From: G963676655 sp963676655 | GTDB lineage: Bacteria; Verrucomicrobiota; Lentisphaeria; Victivallales; Victivallaceae | Assembly (NCBI GenBank): GCA_963676655.2 | Contig: CAXXKX010000002.1 | Coordinates: forward strand, 806,001 to 870,000 | Direction of reading: 5' to 3' | Length of the DNA stretch: 64,000 bases | Shown here: positions 54,061-63,057 of the stretch, one piece after another | Layout of the letters: each line of letters opens with the position of its first letter | Position numbering within the stretch: position 1 is the first letter of the stretch | Notes under the pieces: model-generated | What the model saw: only the letters and a program-made list of their open reading frames with translations | What the model was told of the DNA's origin: nothing | Database searches by the model: none | Program-made: the position numbers and the translations under genes

Positions 54061-55167
54061 ATGAATAATCAAAAGCTTAAACCGCCTCCGGGCAGGCCGA
54101 CAATCTACCGGAAACTTAAAAACAATATCGTCGCGGACATTGCCCGTTCCAAACTGCAGCCGGGGGAATTTTATTCGACTGAACTGGAACTGAGCAGACG
54201 CTTCGGAGTTGGACGCAGTACCGTGCGTAAGGCGGTTACGGAAATTGAGCAGGCGGAATTGATTATCCGCCGCAAGAGGGTCGGATTGCTGGCCGGCGAC
54301 CGGATAAGCTCTTTAAGCAGCTCCAGCCCTGTTGCCGGAAGACGGGTTTCAAGTCCGCCGAGGATTGTTCTGGTTCTCCCATTCTGGGACCAGAATGCCG
54401 GCGGGTTTTACAGTAATAACATTATTACCGAACTGCGCTTGCAGGGAAACGGGGATAACTGGATAATCGATGTCAGACCTTATGATGACGCGCTCAATCA
54501 TATCGGGCCCGATGTTGAAGCGGTTATTGCCGTTGACCCCAGGAATCATGGCACCTGCGCCAAACTGCAGGTAATGTCGGAAAACAATATCAAAGTGGTT
54601 GTAATAGAGCCGCCGGACACTCGTTTTGATTTTGCCGTTTGCATTCGCCCGAACATGTATAAGGCGACAGTGGGCATCGTCAAGGAATTTATCAATCTGG
54701 GCCATAAAAATGTTGGAATAATCAACAGTTCGCTTGACCATGACACTTACCGGCAGTTGCTGCAGGGTTTTATCACTGCCCATCGGGAATGTCAATTGCC
54801 GATTCACCCTAATGCGATAATCCAGTACGGGGAACTTGATTTTTCGCAACTGGGAGTTGATGTCAGGAATATTACGGCCTGGATATGTTCGAATGACGGA
54901 TGTCTGGATTTTATTGCCCGGACATGCAATATAAATCATTTGAAAGTGCCGGAGGATATTTCAGTTATCGGGGTCGATGATCCGGGCGACAGTGTCTGTC
55001 ATTCGCTGGGCACTACCTTGTCGGTAATGCGGCCTGATTACAGTTTGGTCGGCGAGTTAATCCACCAATTGATCCATAACTGGTCGGAATACAATCCCGG
55101 CGATATTGTTGAACTGCCTATCGTCAATATCCCCAGAAACAGTATCGGCCCGGCAAAATCATCATAA
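54061..55167 (+). CDS. GntR-type helix-turn-helix regulator with LacI-like sugar-binding domain
   Basis: A 368-residue regulator. Residues about 14-85 are a GntR winged helix (TIYRKLKNNIVADIARSKL, then FGVGRSTVRKAVTEIEQAEL). The remainder (about 98-360) is a periplasmic-binding-protein-like effector domain (IVLVLPFWDQNAGGFY, GHKNVGIINSS, ISVIGVDDPGD). This architecture (AraR-like) controls sugar-utilisation genes. It is divergent from the GH1 gene, which is the obvious target, and the shared intergenic region carries a palindrome. AGGAAAAA precedes the ATG. Confidence 0.92.
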   Translation: MNNQKLKPPPGRPTIYRKLKNNIVADIARSKLQPGEFYSTELELSRRFGVGRSTVRKAVTEIEQAELIIRRKRVGLLAGDRISSLSSSSPVAGRRVSSPPRIVLVLPFWDQNAGGFYSNNIITELRLQGNGDNWIIDVRPYDDALNHIGPDVEAVIAVDPRNHGTCAKLQVMSENNIKVVVIEPPDTRFDFAVCIRPNMYKATVGIVKEFINLGHKNVGIINSSLDHDTYRQLLQGFITAHRECQLPIHPNAIIQYGELDFSQLGVDVRNITAWICSNDGCLDFIARTCNINHLKVPEDISVIGVDDPGDSVCHSLGTTLSVMRPDYSLVGELIHQLIHNWSEYNPGDIVELPIVNIPRNSIGPAKSS

Positions 55168-55324
55168 TTTTGAATAAAGCCCTGTATTTTATTTGTTCAG
55201 ATGACAAAGATAAAATACCTTGATCGTTCAACCTTTCAAAAGATTTTTTTCACGGTCATCCCATAAGAGAGTGGGCTGCTTTGAACATAAAATATCCCGA
55301 TATGCACCCTTTTACAGTGGAGCA

Positions 55325-55678
55325 TTATACTTTAGTTTGATTATTATTTTTTTTAATATTTATTTTGTCTTTGTATATTTGAATTAAAACAGCTAAGGCA
55401 TACATGAGAATCATGCAACAAAAAAGAAAGCCGTATCGGAATGCGGAAGCTATTGAAGTTAAATCTGTCCCGTCAGAAAGAATTCCCATTTTTGAATCGG
55501 TAAATCTGAGGCCTGAGTGATATGCATTAGCTCCATAGCATATATATATTGTTAAATGGTCGGCAATTGGAATCATGCAACCAACTATTAAGAAAATCAC
55601 TATATATGTATAACAACCTAACCTTTCCCAAGGCCTTTGGTTTTTATGATTTTCTGAAATGTTATTTAAATCTGCCAT
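55325..55678 (-). CDS. small membrane protein
   Basis: A 117-residue protein with two hydrophobic segments (about 25-45 and 82-105) and a Lys/Asn-rich tail. A GTG 9 bp upstream of ATG 55678 is an alternative start; no clear ribosome binding site is visible for either. AT-rich composition resembles the small membrane genes at 23.5-25.1 kb. Bases 55168-55324 before it hold no recognisable gene or terminator. No family recognised. Confidence 0.5.
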   Translation of the reverse strand: MADLNNISENHKNQRPWERLGCYTYIVIFLIVGCMIPIADHLTIYICYGANAYHSGLRFTDSKMGILSDGTDLTSIASAFRYGFLFCCMILMYALAVLIQIYKDKINIKKNNNQTKV

Positions 55679-55751
55679 ATCTATCACAGTGTTTAATTTG
55701 TGTTCAGCTCGCCTTTCCAGAGATATCCAATGTTAGTCCGTTGTGGAAATT

Positions 55752-56384
55752 TTAAGCATTAGTTATATTATCCTCGACGACGTTATTGCATGATTTTCTT
55801 TTTTGGAATCTGACTGCATACACGACGGACCAGCATGTCAGCCATAAAACCCAAAAAATCAGACCGTGGACGCGGCCTCCGCCAAGACAGAAATGAGAGT
55901 AGCTCATGTTGAGAGGAGTCTCGGTAAAATACGGATGGTGCCTTGGCTTGGAGAAGGTTCCGTTGCCCAGTGATACGAGAATCCGGTGAAGCGCGTTGAC
56001 TTGCTGTGTGAATCTGCTGTTTGTCAAGTTTTCCAGTGAATCATTAGTCACAAAGCGTCCCAGTGATTTTGAGGAAAATACCGTTCCATCGGGCAATGTG
56101 GGACCAGGAAGCTGAAGCTTTAAGGTTCGCTCCTGATTATCAGATTTAAGCGTCAGTATAACGTTTGAATAGCGGAAGTGTACTGGAGTTGACCACTGCC
56201 ACTTCGGCCGAGTCCTAGCTTGGAATTGCAGGCTATAGTTTTGATCCTGCACCGTCAGAAACACGAGCCCGTTCACATTTCCATAGTAAACACCGGCAGT
56301 CCATTGCCAGCACCAGGACAGCAGCAATAGAGTCAAGATAACAAATGCAATGTTCATGATCTTGCCGGGGCTGGCTGTTTTCAT
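55752..56384 (-). CDS. two-TM membrane protein of unknown function
   Basis: About 210 residues from ATG 56382-56384, chosen because GGGAGA lies directly upstream; a TTG 21 bp earlier is possible. One membrane helix near the N-terminus (IMNIAFVILTLLLLSWCWQW) and one near the C-terminus (VHGLIFWVLWLTCWSVVYAV) flank a soluble domain of beta character rich in aromatic and basic residues. Not recognised as a known family. The region 56406-56778 upstream is non-coding and AT-rich. Confidence 0.65.
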   Translation of the reverse strand: MKTASPGKIMNIAFVILTLLLLSWCWQWTAGVYYGNVNGLVFLTVQDQNYSLQFQARTRPKWQWSTPVHFRYSNVILTLKSDNQERTLKLQLPGPTLPDGTVFSSKSLGRFVTNDSLENLTNSRFTQQVNALHRILVSLGNGTFSKPRHHPYFTETPLNMSYSHFCLGGGRVHGLIFWVLWLTCWSVVYAVRFQKRKSCNNVVEDNITNA

Positions 56385-56778
56385 TTTTCTCCCATCGTTT
56401 ATCAATTAATTATATTATTTATATGCTCTTTGGGTTTTATGCAGTTGGAGATCTATCCCCTGCAAAAAAACGAAATTTTTCACGAACAATAAACATAAAA
56501 AACTTAAAAATGCCTCCTGCACTGATTGCTTGATGTTAAAACATTGATTTAAGTTTTTTTCCGGTATCATCTCAATTGAATATACTTCTTATTTACTGGC
56601 ATTGCAAATGATGCAGGAACATTCCTCTTGTCTTGCGATTTTCTTAGGATCAATAAATGACCATGCAAAATAGTTGTAAGACCCAAAGAGTAAAAAAGTG
56701 CCAGGTTTTGTAGCAGCTCTAAAAGATGACAGGCCGATTAATCCAAAAGAGTTTTTTTGTTTTTTTATTTTTTACAGG

Positions 56779-56807
56779 TTGACAAAAATAAAATTTCAAT
56801 GTATAAT
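56779..56807 (+). promoter_or_regulatory. perfect-consensus sigma-70 promoter for the LacI-type gene
   Basis: TTGACA (56779-56784), exactly 17 bp, TATAAT (56802-56807). Both hexamers match consensus perfectly, implying a very strong promoter that needs repression. Confidence 0.85.
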
Positions 56808-56811
56808 TTAA

Positions 56812-56871
56812 TTGTGACTTAGCGGTAAGTCACAATTTTTTGGTGTTTTTTGACTTACCGCTAAATCAAAA
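56812..56871. promoter_or_regulatory. two tandem LacI-type operators
   Basis: Operator 1 (56812-56835) has perfect 10-bp arms TTGTGACTTA and TAAGTCACAA around GCGG, placed at the expected transcription start. Operator 2 (56848-56871) has arms TTTTGACTTA and TAAATCAAAA (one mismatch) around CCGC. Centres are 36 bp apart. A central CG is typical of LacI-family sites. Confidence 0.75.
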
Positions 56872-56891
56872 TATGAAAAAGGTTTTAATTT

Positions 56892-57938
56892 ATGCTTGTC
56901 ACCCAGAAAAAAGTTAGACTTGCCGATATAGCGGCTGAAGCCGGGGTCTCGACCGTTACAGTCGCTAAGGCCTTAAATCGTACCGGCGGTAAGAATGCCC
57001 GGGTAGGAGCGGCGACCGCGGCCAGGATTCGTGAAATTGCCGATCGTTTGAATTACCGGCCCGATTCAATAGCTCAACAGCTTGCCGGGAAAAAAAGTAA
57101 AATAATCGGGGTGGTGATGGATAGTTGCGCGCCGCAAATTCATCACGAAAGATTGTCCCAAATGGAAATGTATGCCGCGAGCAAGGGTTACAAATTTATG
57201 ATTGGGCAGTCGCATGAAGATATTGAAAAGACGAAAGCTTATGCCTATGAATTTGCCGCCTATGGAGTAGAGGGGATTATCTGTATGTCCCATCTTTATC
57301 ATGGGGCGGAGAAGGAAATTTCGCAAATATTCAATAATGTCGCCAAGACTGTTTTTATAGAAAAACCTGTCGGTCTGAGTAATTCATACAGCGTATCGGT
57401 CAACACAAAAGAGGCCTATAAAAAAGCCGTTGAATATCTGGTCGAAAGAGGCAGGAGAAGAATTGGTTTGCTTCAGATAAAAGGTTTTTTTCAGGATGAT
57501 TCGATGCGGCTCCGTAAATCATACTATCTCAATGGACTCAAACACTGCGGCTTGCCGCATGATGAAAAACTTATTCAGAGTGTTTCTGTCGAGAACCAGA
57601 CAAATGAGGCCAGCTATCTGCCGGCAATCAATGAATTAGTATTTGAGCAAAAAGTTGACGCTATAATTGCAACTAATGATGAAATGGCGGCAATGGTCAT
57701 AAAAATATTGCAAAAGCAGCAGGTGAGAATTCCGGAGGAGGTTTCCGTGATCGGGTACGACAATACCGTGGTGGCCAAACTGGTCACCCCGTCGATTACC
57801 ACCTTTGATCAGAATAATGATAAGATTTCAAAAGCAGTGGTCGACCTGCTGCTTAAAGTTATAAACGGGGAAAATATCCCGTCGGAAAAACGTAATATAA
57901 TTATCGACCCGCAACTGATTCAAAGGGAATCGGCCTAA
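56892..57938 (+). CDS. LacI-family transcriptional regulator
   Basis: A 348-residue repressor. The helix-turn-helix and hinge are clear: VRLADIAAEAGVSTVTVAKA (about 8-27) and LNYRPDSIAQQLAGKKSKII (about 53-72). The sugar-binding domain follows (IIGVVMDSC, GVEGIICMSH, RRRIGLLQIKG, AIIATNDEMAAMV, VSVIGYDNTVVAKLVTPSIT). It reads as the first gene of a run with the pseudopilin, DUF4838 and GH172-like genes downstream. Two operators overlap its own strong promoter, so it probably represses the whole cluster, itself included. Confidence 0.93.
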   Translation: MLVTQKKVRLADIAAEAGVSTVTVAKALNRTGGKNARVGAATAARIREIADRLNYRPDSIAQQLAGKKSKIIGVVMDSCAPQIHHERLSQMEMYAASKGYKFMIGQSHEDIEKTKAYAYEFAAYGVEGIICMSHLYHGAEKEISQIFNNVAKTVFIEKPVGLSNSYSVSVNTKEAYKKAVEYLVERGRRRIGLLQIKGFFQDDSMRLRKSYYLNGLKHCGLPHDEKLIQSVSVENQTNEASYLPAINELVFEQKVDAIIATNDEMAAMVIKILQKQQVRIPEEVSVIGYDNTVVAKLVTPSITTFDQNNDKISKAVVDLLLKVINGENIPSEKRNIIIDPQLIQRESA

Positions 57939-57971
57939 TATAATAAAATATTTAAAAACCAGGAGGTAAAA

Positions 57972-58658
57972 ATGAAAAACAGAAGTTTGGAACGGTCGGG
58001 TATCTTTACGCTTATTGAATTACTTGTTGTAATCGCTATCATTGCTATTCTAGCTGCGATGTTATTGCCGGCATTGAACAAGGCCAGAGAGAAAGCAAAA
58101 AGCATTTCATGTGCGTCAAACTTGAAGCAAATAGGTACGGTACTTAATTTGTACGCAGACAGTTATAATGAAACCTATCCGGTTTATAAATTGGATGGAA
58201 AGCCTATTGGCGGTTATACTCGTGAATTGGCGACCGGAAATTTTCTTTCCGCATACAAAACATATTACTGTAATAGATTATTTCTTTGTCCCACCCAGGG
58301 AAAATCAAGTACAATGACGGAATATAATTTTTCTCATTACGGAAGTTATGTGTATAATTCAGTTTTGATAAATCATCATATAGGCGACTATAATGATTAT
58401 GGGGACAAGGCCGTTGTCTGGCCGGTTCGTTGTAAGATGAAGAAGACTTCGGAGGCGGCTTGTCTCGCCGATGGAAATGACAGTAGAAACTGGATGCAGC
58501 CCGCGACACTCTTATACGTCCATGACAGCGTTCATCCGGTTGGAAAAATTAATGTATTGTACTGGGACGGTCATATGGGAACTGAAAAGAAATTTGTCGT
58601 GAATACCTATTCAATGGACTCCCGTCAGATAAGCTCCACATTTTTCACAAGTTTATGA
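57972..58658 (+). CDS. prepilin-type cleavage/methylation domain protein
   Basis: A 228-residue pseudopilin. A 10-residue leader MKNRSLERSG ends in Gly before IFTLIELLVVIAIIAILAAM, then LLPALNKAREKAKSISCASN. The C-terminal domain is variable but ends with HPVGKINVLYWDGHMG, a form of the H-X9-DG motif. AGGAGGTAAAA just upstream of the ATG is a near-perfect ribosome binding site. It lies 33 bp after the LacI gene and 17 bp before a DUF4838 gene, so it belongs to a carbohydrate operon rather than a secretion operon. Confidence 0.93.
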   Translation: MKNRSLERSGIFTLIELLVVIAIIAILAAMLLPALNKAREKAKSISCASNLKQIGTVLNLYADSYNETYPVYKLDGKPIGGYTRELATGNFLSAYKTYYCNRLFLCPTQGKSSTMTEYNFSHYGSYVYNSVLINHHIGDYNDYGDKAVVWPVRCKMKKTSEAACLADGNDSRNWMQPATLLYVHDSVHPVGKINVLYWDGHMGTEKKFVVNTYSMDSRQISSTFFTSL

Positions 58659-58675
58659 ATTAATAAGGGATACGA

Positions 58676-61249
58676 ATGAGTAAGTTTTTATATGAATTAT
58701 TCAGCGGGATTATAATTTTATCATCAACATGTGTATTGGCGCAGAACAGTCAGGTATCCCCTGATAGTGTAATGTCTGAGTATAATATTAAGGAGCCATA
58801 TATATCAAAGGGACTTACTCATGTAAATATTTTCATGCAAGCGAAGCTGCCGCCTCTGGTTATTGCCAAAGACGGCAAAGCCTTAATCTCGATAGTTTGT
58901 CCAAGGGAAAGGTATTATCGGCAGACGGCGGTTTTACTGAAAAAATATCTGGAGCAGGCAACCGGGGCGAAATTTGCCATTACGGATAAAATACCAGCAA
59001 AGGGCAAGGGGATTTTTATCGGCAACTGTAACTTGCCGGATGTCGAAAGAATCTTTAAAAAAGCCCAGGCGATGCCGGACGAAAGTTTTATAATTGAAAG
59101 CATCCCGCAGGGAATTGTCCTGGTCGGTAAAGATGCTTTTTGTAAAAATCGTTTAAAGCAGAGTAATGCTTTAAGCATTCATGACCGCAAACAGAGTCGC
59201 GGTACTTTTTTTGCCATGACGGATTTTCTTGAAAGATTGATCGGAGTCAGGTTTTACTTTCCCGGAATAGGGATACACGTGCCCAATTTGCGGGAGGCGG
59301 AAGTGGTAATTCCTCCGGTTTCATACTGTGACACGCCGGTTTTTGATTTTCGTGACCTTGGATACGGCGGTGGATTGGATTTTAAACTTTTGAAAGCCAG
59401 TGTTCAGGATGCAAGAGATTGGAACTTGTTGTCAAGACTTGCCGATGTTAACATGAAGGAGGCCTGGCATACTGATACAAAATGGCCAAAGGTTTTCGGA
59501 AAAACGCATCCTGAATACTTTGCGCTGCGGAAAGACGGAACCAGATGCGTTGGTGACCGGGGCAAATTTTCTTCATTCAGGTGTTATTCCAGTGAGGCAG
59601 GTTTTCAGGCCCATATCAAGGCAATTGACGATTATTATAAAACCGGAAAAGGAGAAGAGCTGTTTGTTACGGAAAGATTTGCTCCTAATAAGAGATATAT
59701 CAGCTGGGGAATCGCGGACGCATTTGGCGGTTGTGAATGTGATGGCTGTCGTAAACTGACAGACCAAAATTCAGAGTGGGGTATGTATTCAAAGCTGATT
59801 TGGGAATATGTTCTTAAACTGGCAAAAGAATGCAAAAAAAGATGGCCGGATAAGATAGTGAAGCTGCATCTTTACGGAAGATACCGGGAAATCCCGAAGT
59901 TCGTGGAGGAACAAAATCCGGGTAATCTGCTCATAAGCCCGGTCAGGCCGGGAATGGATAAGTCATGCGCGGCTTTCTTAAAAGAGCCCGGAATGTATGC
60001 CGGCAGTGTAAAGATGGTAAATTATTTACGAAAATTGTCGGCGGAGAAGCCGTATATATGGCTTCATTATCCTCATGCTCCTTTTGTAAATACAGGACAG
60101 AGAATGCCTTACCTGGCGCCGCACTATTATAGAAAATTCTTTTTGGAAAATAAGGATAAATTGAGCGGGGTACTTTTTAACGGGCACCGTACTTATTCTT
60201 TCGGTACGGATGTGCCGATGCTTTACATGATGTATAAGATGAGCTGGAATCCTGATCTGGATGTTGACGCCTGCGTAGATGAATACTGTAAGGTCATGTT
60301 CGGCCCGGCCGCGGCGAAAATGAATGAATATTATACTACGGTGATTGACCGCTGGGAAAATACTAAATTAAAGAAAGTCCCGCAAGGACCGCTTAGTAGA
60401 AGCGTGCCGAAATCTTTTTATTGGAAAGAGGTATACCCCCGGAAGCTTCGGGAACATCTTGAAAAAGTTCTCCTGGGAGCCCTTGCAAAAACTAAAAAGG
60501 GAACGATATATAATGAGCGCGTAAACTTCATGGTTAAAGGAACCGCGCCATTTTTTGATGCCGGACGCTATTTCGATACCGGTAAAAAATATATTCTTAT
60601 CTGTTATTATCGGACGCCCGGGAAAATCGATGGTTTACCCCGCACCTGGTGGCGGGACGGTGTAAAAGGATTTTCATTTGTCAGGAACGACAACGGTAAA
60701 CGGGATCAGGAAAACCTGAAAGGAGAGGTATATTTAAGCCATGATGACAAAAATCTTTATATTGGCGGTAAAATAATCTCTAAAGATAATTTTATAACTA
60801 AAGGAAAGGGTAAAAAATCTTCCCGGGATTCAGATATTTGGGCTTACGATTCGCTGGAAATATTTTTATCCACCGAGCAGCCGGGCATGAAAGAGGCCGG
60901 ACTTCTCCAGCAAAGCCAGTACCATCAGATAATCGTTGACCCGGATGGTTCGATATATGATGCGTATAAAAAAGATATCGCAGCCAATTTGAATATTGAC
61001 TACAAGGTCATCAATCAGAAAGATAAAATGTATTTTGAAATGGCGATCCCGTTCAGTGAACTGAAATGTGTTTTACCGGACGAAAGTTCAAAATGGTATG
61101 TGAATTTTTACTGGAACCGGAAACGCAACGGCAAACACCAGTCCTACACCTGGGCCGGAACCGGCAAACACCATGACACCGGAAGGTTCGGAGAACTTGT
61201 GTTTACCGATAAAGCTCCGAAGAAAAAAGTTATCAAGAAAAACAGATAA
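58676..61249 (+). CDS. secreted DUF4838-domain protein with CBM9-like C-terminus
   Basis: An 857-residue exported protein (signal peptide about 1-22, LSSTCVLAQ). The N-terminal domain (about 65-165; LVIAKDGKALISIVCP) is followed by DUF4838 (about 220-560) with FGGCECDGCRKL, comparable to HCQCENCKK in the other copy, and VNYLRKLSAEKPYIWLHYPH. The final 190 residues resemble a CBM9-type or DOMON-like sandwich (GEVYLSHDDKNLYIGGKIIS, MYFEMAIPFSELKCVLPD). It is expected to bind or cleave a polysaccharide outside the cytoplasm. Translated close behind the pseudopilin gene. Confidence 0.9.
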   Translation: MSKFLYELFSGIIILSSTCVLAQNSQVSPDSVMSEYNIKEPYISKGLTHVNIFMQAKLPPLVIAKDGKALISIVCPRERYYRQTAVLLKKYLEQATGAKFAITDKIPAKGKGIFIGNCNLPDVERIFKKAQAMPDESFIIESIPQGIVLVGKDAFCKNRLKQSNALSIHDRKQSRGTFFAMTDFLERLIGVRFYFPGIGIHVPNLREAEVVIPPVSYCDTPVFDFRDLGYGGGLDFKLLKASVQDARDWNLLSRLADVNMKEAWHTDTKWPKVFGKTHPEYFALRKDGTRCVGDRGKFSSFRCYSSEAGFQAHIKAIDDYYKTGKGEELFVTERFAPNKRYISWGIADAFGGCECDGCRKLTDQNSEWGMYSKLIWEYVLKLAKECKKRWPDKIVKLHLYGRYREIPKFVEEQNPGNLLISPVRPGMDKSCAAFLKEPGMYAGSVKMVNYLRKLSAEKPYIWLHYPHAPFVNTGQRMPYLAPHYYRKFFLENKDKLSGVLFNGHRTYSFGTDVPMLYMMYKMSWNPDLDVDACVDEYCKVMFGPAAAKMNEYYTTVIDRWENTKLKKVPQGPLSRSVPKSFYWKEVYPRKLREHLEKVLLGALAKTKKGTIYNERVNFMVKGTAPFFDAGRYFDTGKKYILICYYRTPGKIDGLPRTWWRDGVKGFSFVRNDNGKRDQENLKGEVYLSHDDKNLYIGGKIISKDNFITKGKGKKSSRDSDIWAYDSLEIFLSTEQPGMKEAGLLQQSQYHQIIVDPDGSIYDAYKKDIAANLNIDYKVINQKDKMYFEMAIPFSELKCVLPDESSKWYVNFYWNRKRNGKHQSYTWAGTGKHHDTGRFGELVFTDKAPKKKVIKKNR

Positions 61250-61457
61250 GTCGAAAATCGAATTCCGTATTTAATTTGTTCATGAGTTCGTGGAATATTA
61301 TGTGCAATGCAAATGCGATGCACAAAGACGAAGCAGTATCGCCATATCGCGAGTTGCGGTTAAAGAAGCAAATGTGCTGTGGTTGGTGAAATCTCTACGC
61401 AACTTTAAACGATCCTGCTTTACGCAACCATTCAAATCAAACCAAAAGGAATATATA

Positions 61458-62507
61458 ATGCAGAACAAGCTTAATTCATTGTTTGCACCGGTAAGTGGGA
61501 TTCGTAAAAGAGCTTCTTCTTATGACAGATCCGGCGGGAATGCTGACGTGTTCCATTGTCCGCCGCAAGAAAACAGAATTCTCATGGAACATCAGGGTTC
61601 CTCAGGCTTCATTATGAGAATATGGTTTACAATATCCACGAATAACCCTGATTACCTCAAGAAAATTACACTTAGGTTTATTTTCGATAATCAGGTTACG
61701 GTTGATAATATTCCGCTAGGCATGTTCACCGGAACCGGACCCTGGCTGGTTAATGACTTAACTTCAGCGGCTGCCAATATTATGCGTGCCAGAATGGGCA
61801 ATATGGATCAGGATGGGGCGGGGAGGGGCAGTTTCAACCTTAATTGGCAAATGCCGTTTTGCGACAGCGCTCAAATAGAAATATTTAATGGATTGGATGA
61901 GCCGTTCGGTATAGTTTATTATATTGATTATGGGCTGGATAACTTTGATTTTGAACCATTGTATTTCCACGCCTGTTACAATATCAATTCTCTGACCAAG
62001 CCAGCTGTTCGTCCGGAAATGTGTCTTGAGCCGGGAATCCCCGTGGATATTGACCTGCCGAAAGGGGGACAGAAAAATTTATCTGTTGAAGCAAATTACC
62101 GCTTTGCCGATATTGCCAATCAGCAGGGTAAATATGTCGGTACTGTTTTAGCGGTGGAATCGCATCCTGACAGGCAGGGAAAATGGTATGAAGGCGATGA
62201 CATGTTCCTGATTGATGGAGAAGCGTGGCCGCCCTCGGTCCATGGAACCGGTACGGAAGATTATTTCGGTATGGCATGGGGATTTCATCGTCCATATCAG
62301 GCTTTCGATCACGGAATTACCCACTATGAGCGCAATATCACCGATCATGACCGTTATTATGACGGTCGGTTCGTCGTGTATCGCTGGCATATAGACGATC
62401 CAATATTTTTTCATCGGAGTTTATCCGCTTCCATGGAAGCCGGCCATGCTAACGAATGCAAGCAGCATTACGAAAGCGTTGCTATATGGTATGGACGCGA
62501 ACAGTGA
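61458..62507 (+). CDS. DUF2961 protein (GH172 family-like)
   Basis: A 349-residue protein of the DUF2961 family, which includes GH172 enzymes such as alpha-fructofuranosidase and difructose anhydride synthase. VHGTGTEDYFGMAWG (near 258-272) holds a conserved acidic residue of the family. SGFIMRIWFT (near 50-59) and GTGPWLVNDL are also typical. ATG 61458 has AAGGA 7 bp upstream; earlier in-frame starts lie in poorly conserved sequence. No signal peptide is visible, so it may act on imported oligosaccharide. It follows the LacI-pseudopilin-DUF4838 genes after a 208-bp gap. Confidence 0.88.
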   Translation: MQNKLNSLFAPVSGIRKRASSYDRSGGNADVFHCPPQENRILMEHQGSSGFIMRIWFTISTNNPDYLKKITLRFIFDNQVTVDNIPLGMFTGTGPWLVNDLTSAAANIMRARMGNMDQDGAGRGSFNLNWQMPFCDSAQIEIFNGLDEPFGIVYYIDYGLDNFDFEPLYFHACYNINSLTKPAVRPEMCLEPGIPVDIDLPKGGQKNLSVEANYRFADIANQQGKYVGTVLAVESHPDRQGKWYEGDDMFLIDGEAWPPSVHGTGTEDYFGMAWGFHRPYQAFDHGITHYERNITDHDRYYDGRFVVYRWHIDDPIFFHRSLSASMEAGHANECKQHYESVAIWYGREQ

Positions 62508-62639
62508 ATAGTTAAAATATAGTTTTTAATAGTGTTGAGGAAGCACGTTAGTATTTTGCTGTAGCTATGAGAATATAATCGTTAGTGGCTTCCGGGGAAT
62601 TGAATTCACTCCTTGAATTGTAATTGTTTTTATTTCCGC

Positions 62640-62840
62640 TTCCGTAGCACGTAGTGCGAAGTATAAAGTGGTTCACCGCCATTCGTCGTACGTAATCCCT
62701 AAGTATTTTCTCAAACTCAAAAAAGAAAAAATCTGCGAAGCAGTATGATCGTTCCGCGTCGTACGCGGACGCGATCCAACGGCGGAACGCTGGTCGACGT
62801 AGTCGAAATTAGCGAAGCGCGTTGGCGAACTTGTTCGCCG
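62640..62840. repeat. cluster of short palindromes in the intergenic region
   Basis: CCGCGT-CGT-ACGCGG (62754-62768), GGCGAAC-TT-GTTCGCC (62824-62839), GCAC-GTA-GTGC (about 62648-62658), plus repeated GCGAAGC. No gene is seen between 62508 and 63057. This set differs from the GGGAGCGC REP family. Confidence 0.6.
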
Positions 62841-62998
62841 CAGGACCCTCTTTTCATCCGGAGCGAAGTTGTTTAAAAAAGCAATTTTGAGCTTTTTAAA
62901 TAACGGTTGAGCAAAGGATGCAAGCAGGATTAGCCTTGAGAAAAGACTGAGGCATTACTCGTCGTACGGATAAAAAACATTTTTTTTCAATGCGGGTA

Positions 62999-63047
62999 TT
63001 GACAAGTGTCTATCGATCGTGTATACTTGAGACAGTATGAGACACTT
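62999..63047 (+). promoter_or_regulatory. promoter with overlapping operator for the GntR-type gene
   Basis: TTGACA (62999-63004), 17 bp, TATACT (63022-63027). An inverted repeat AAGTGTCT (63004-63011) / AGACACTT (63040-63047) flanks the -10 region, and TGAGACA is directly repeated. This suggests autorepression. Start codon at 63058 with TTGGAGA upstream. Confidence 0.7.
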
Positions 63048-63057
63048 GGAGATTTAA

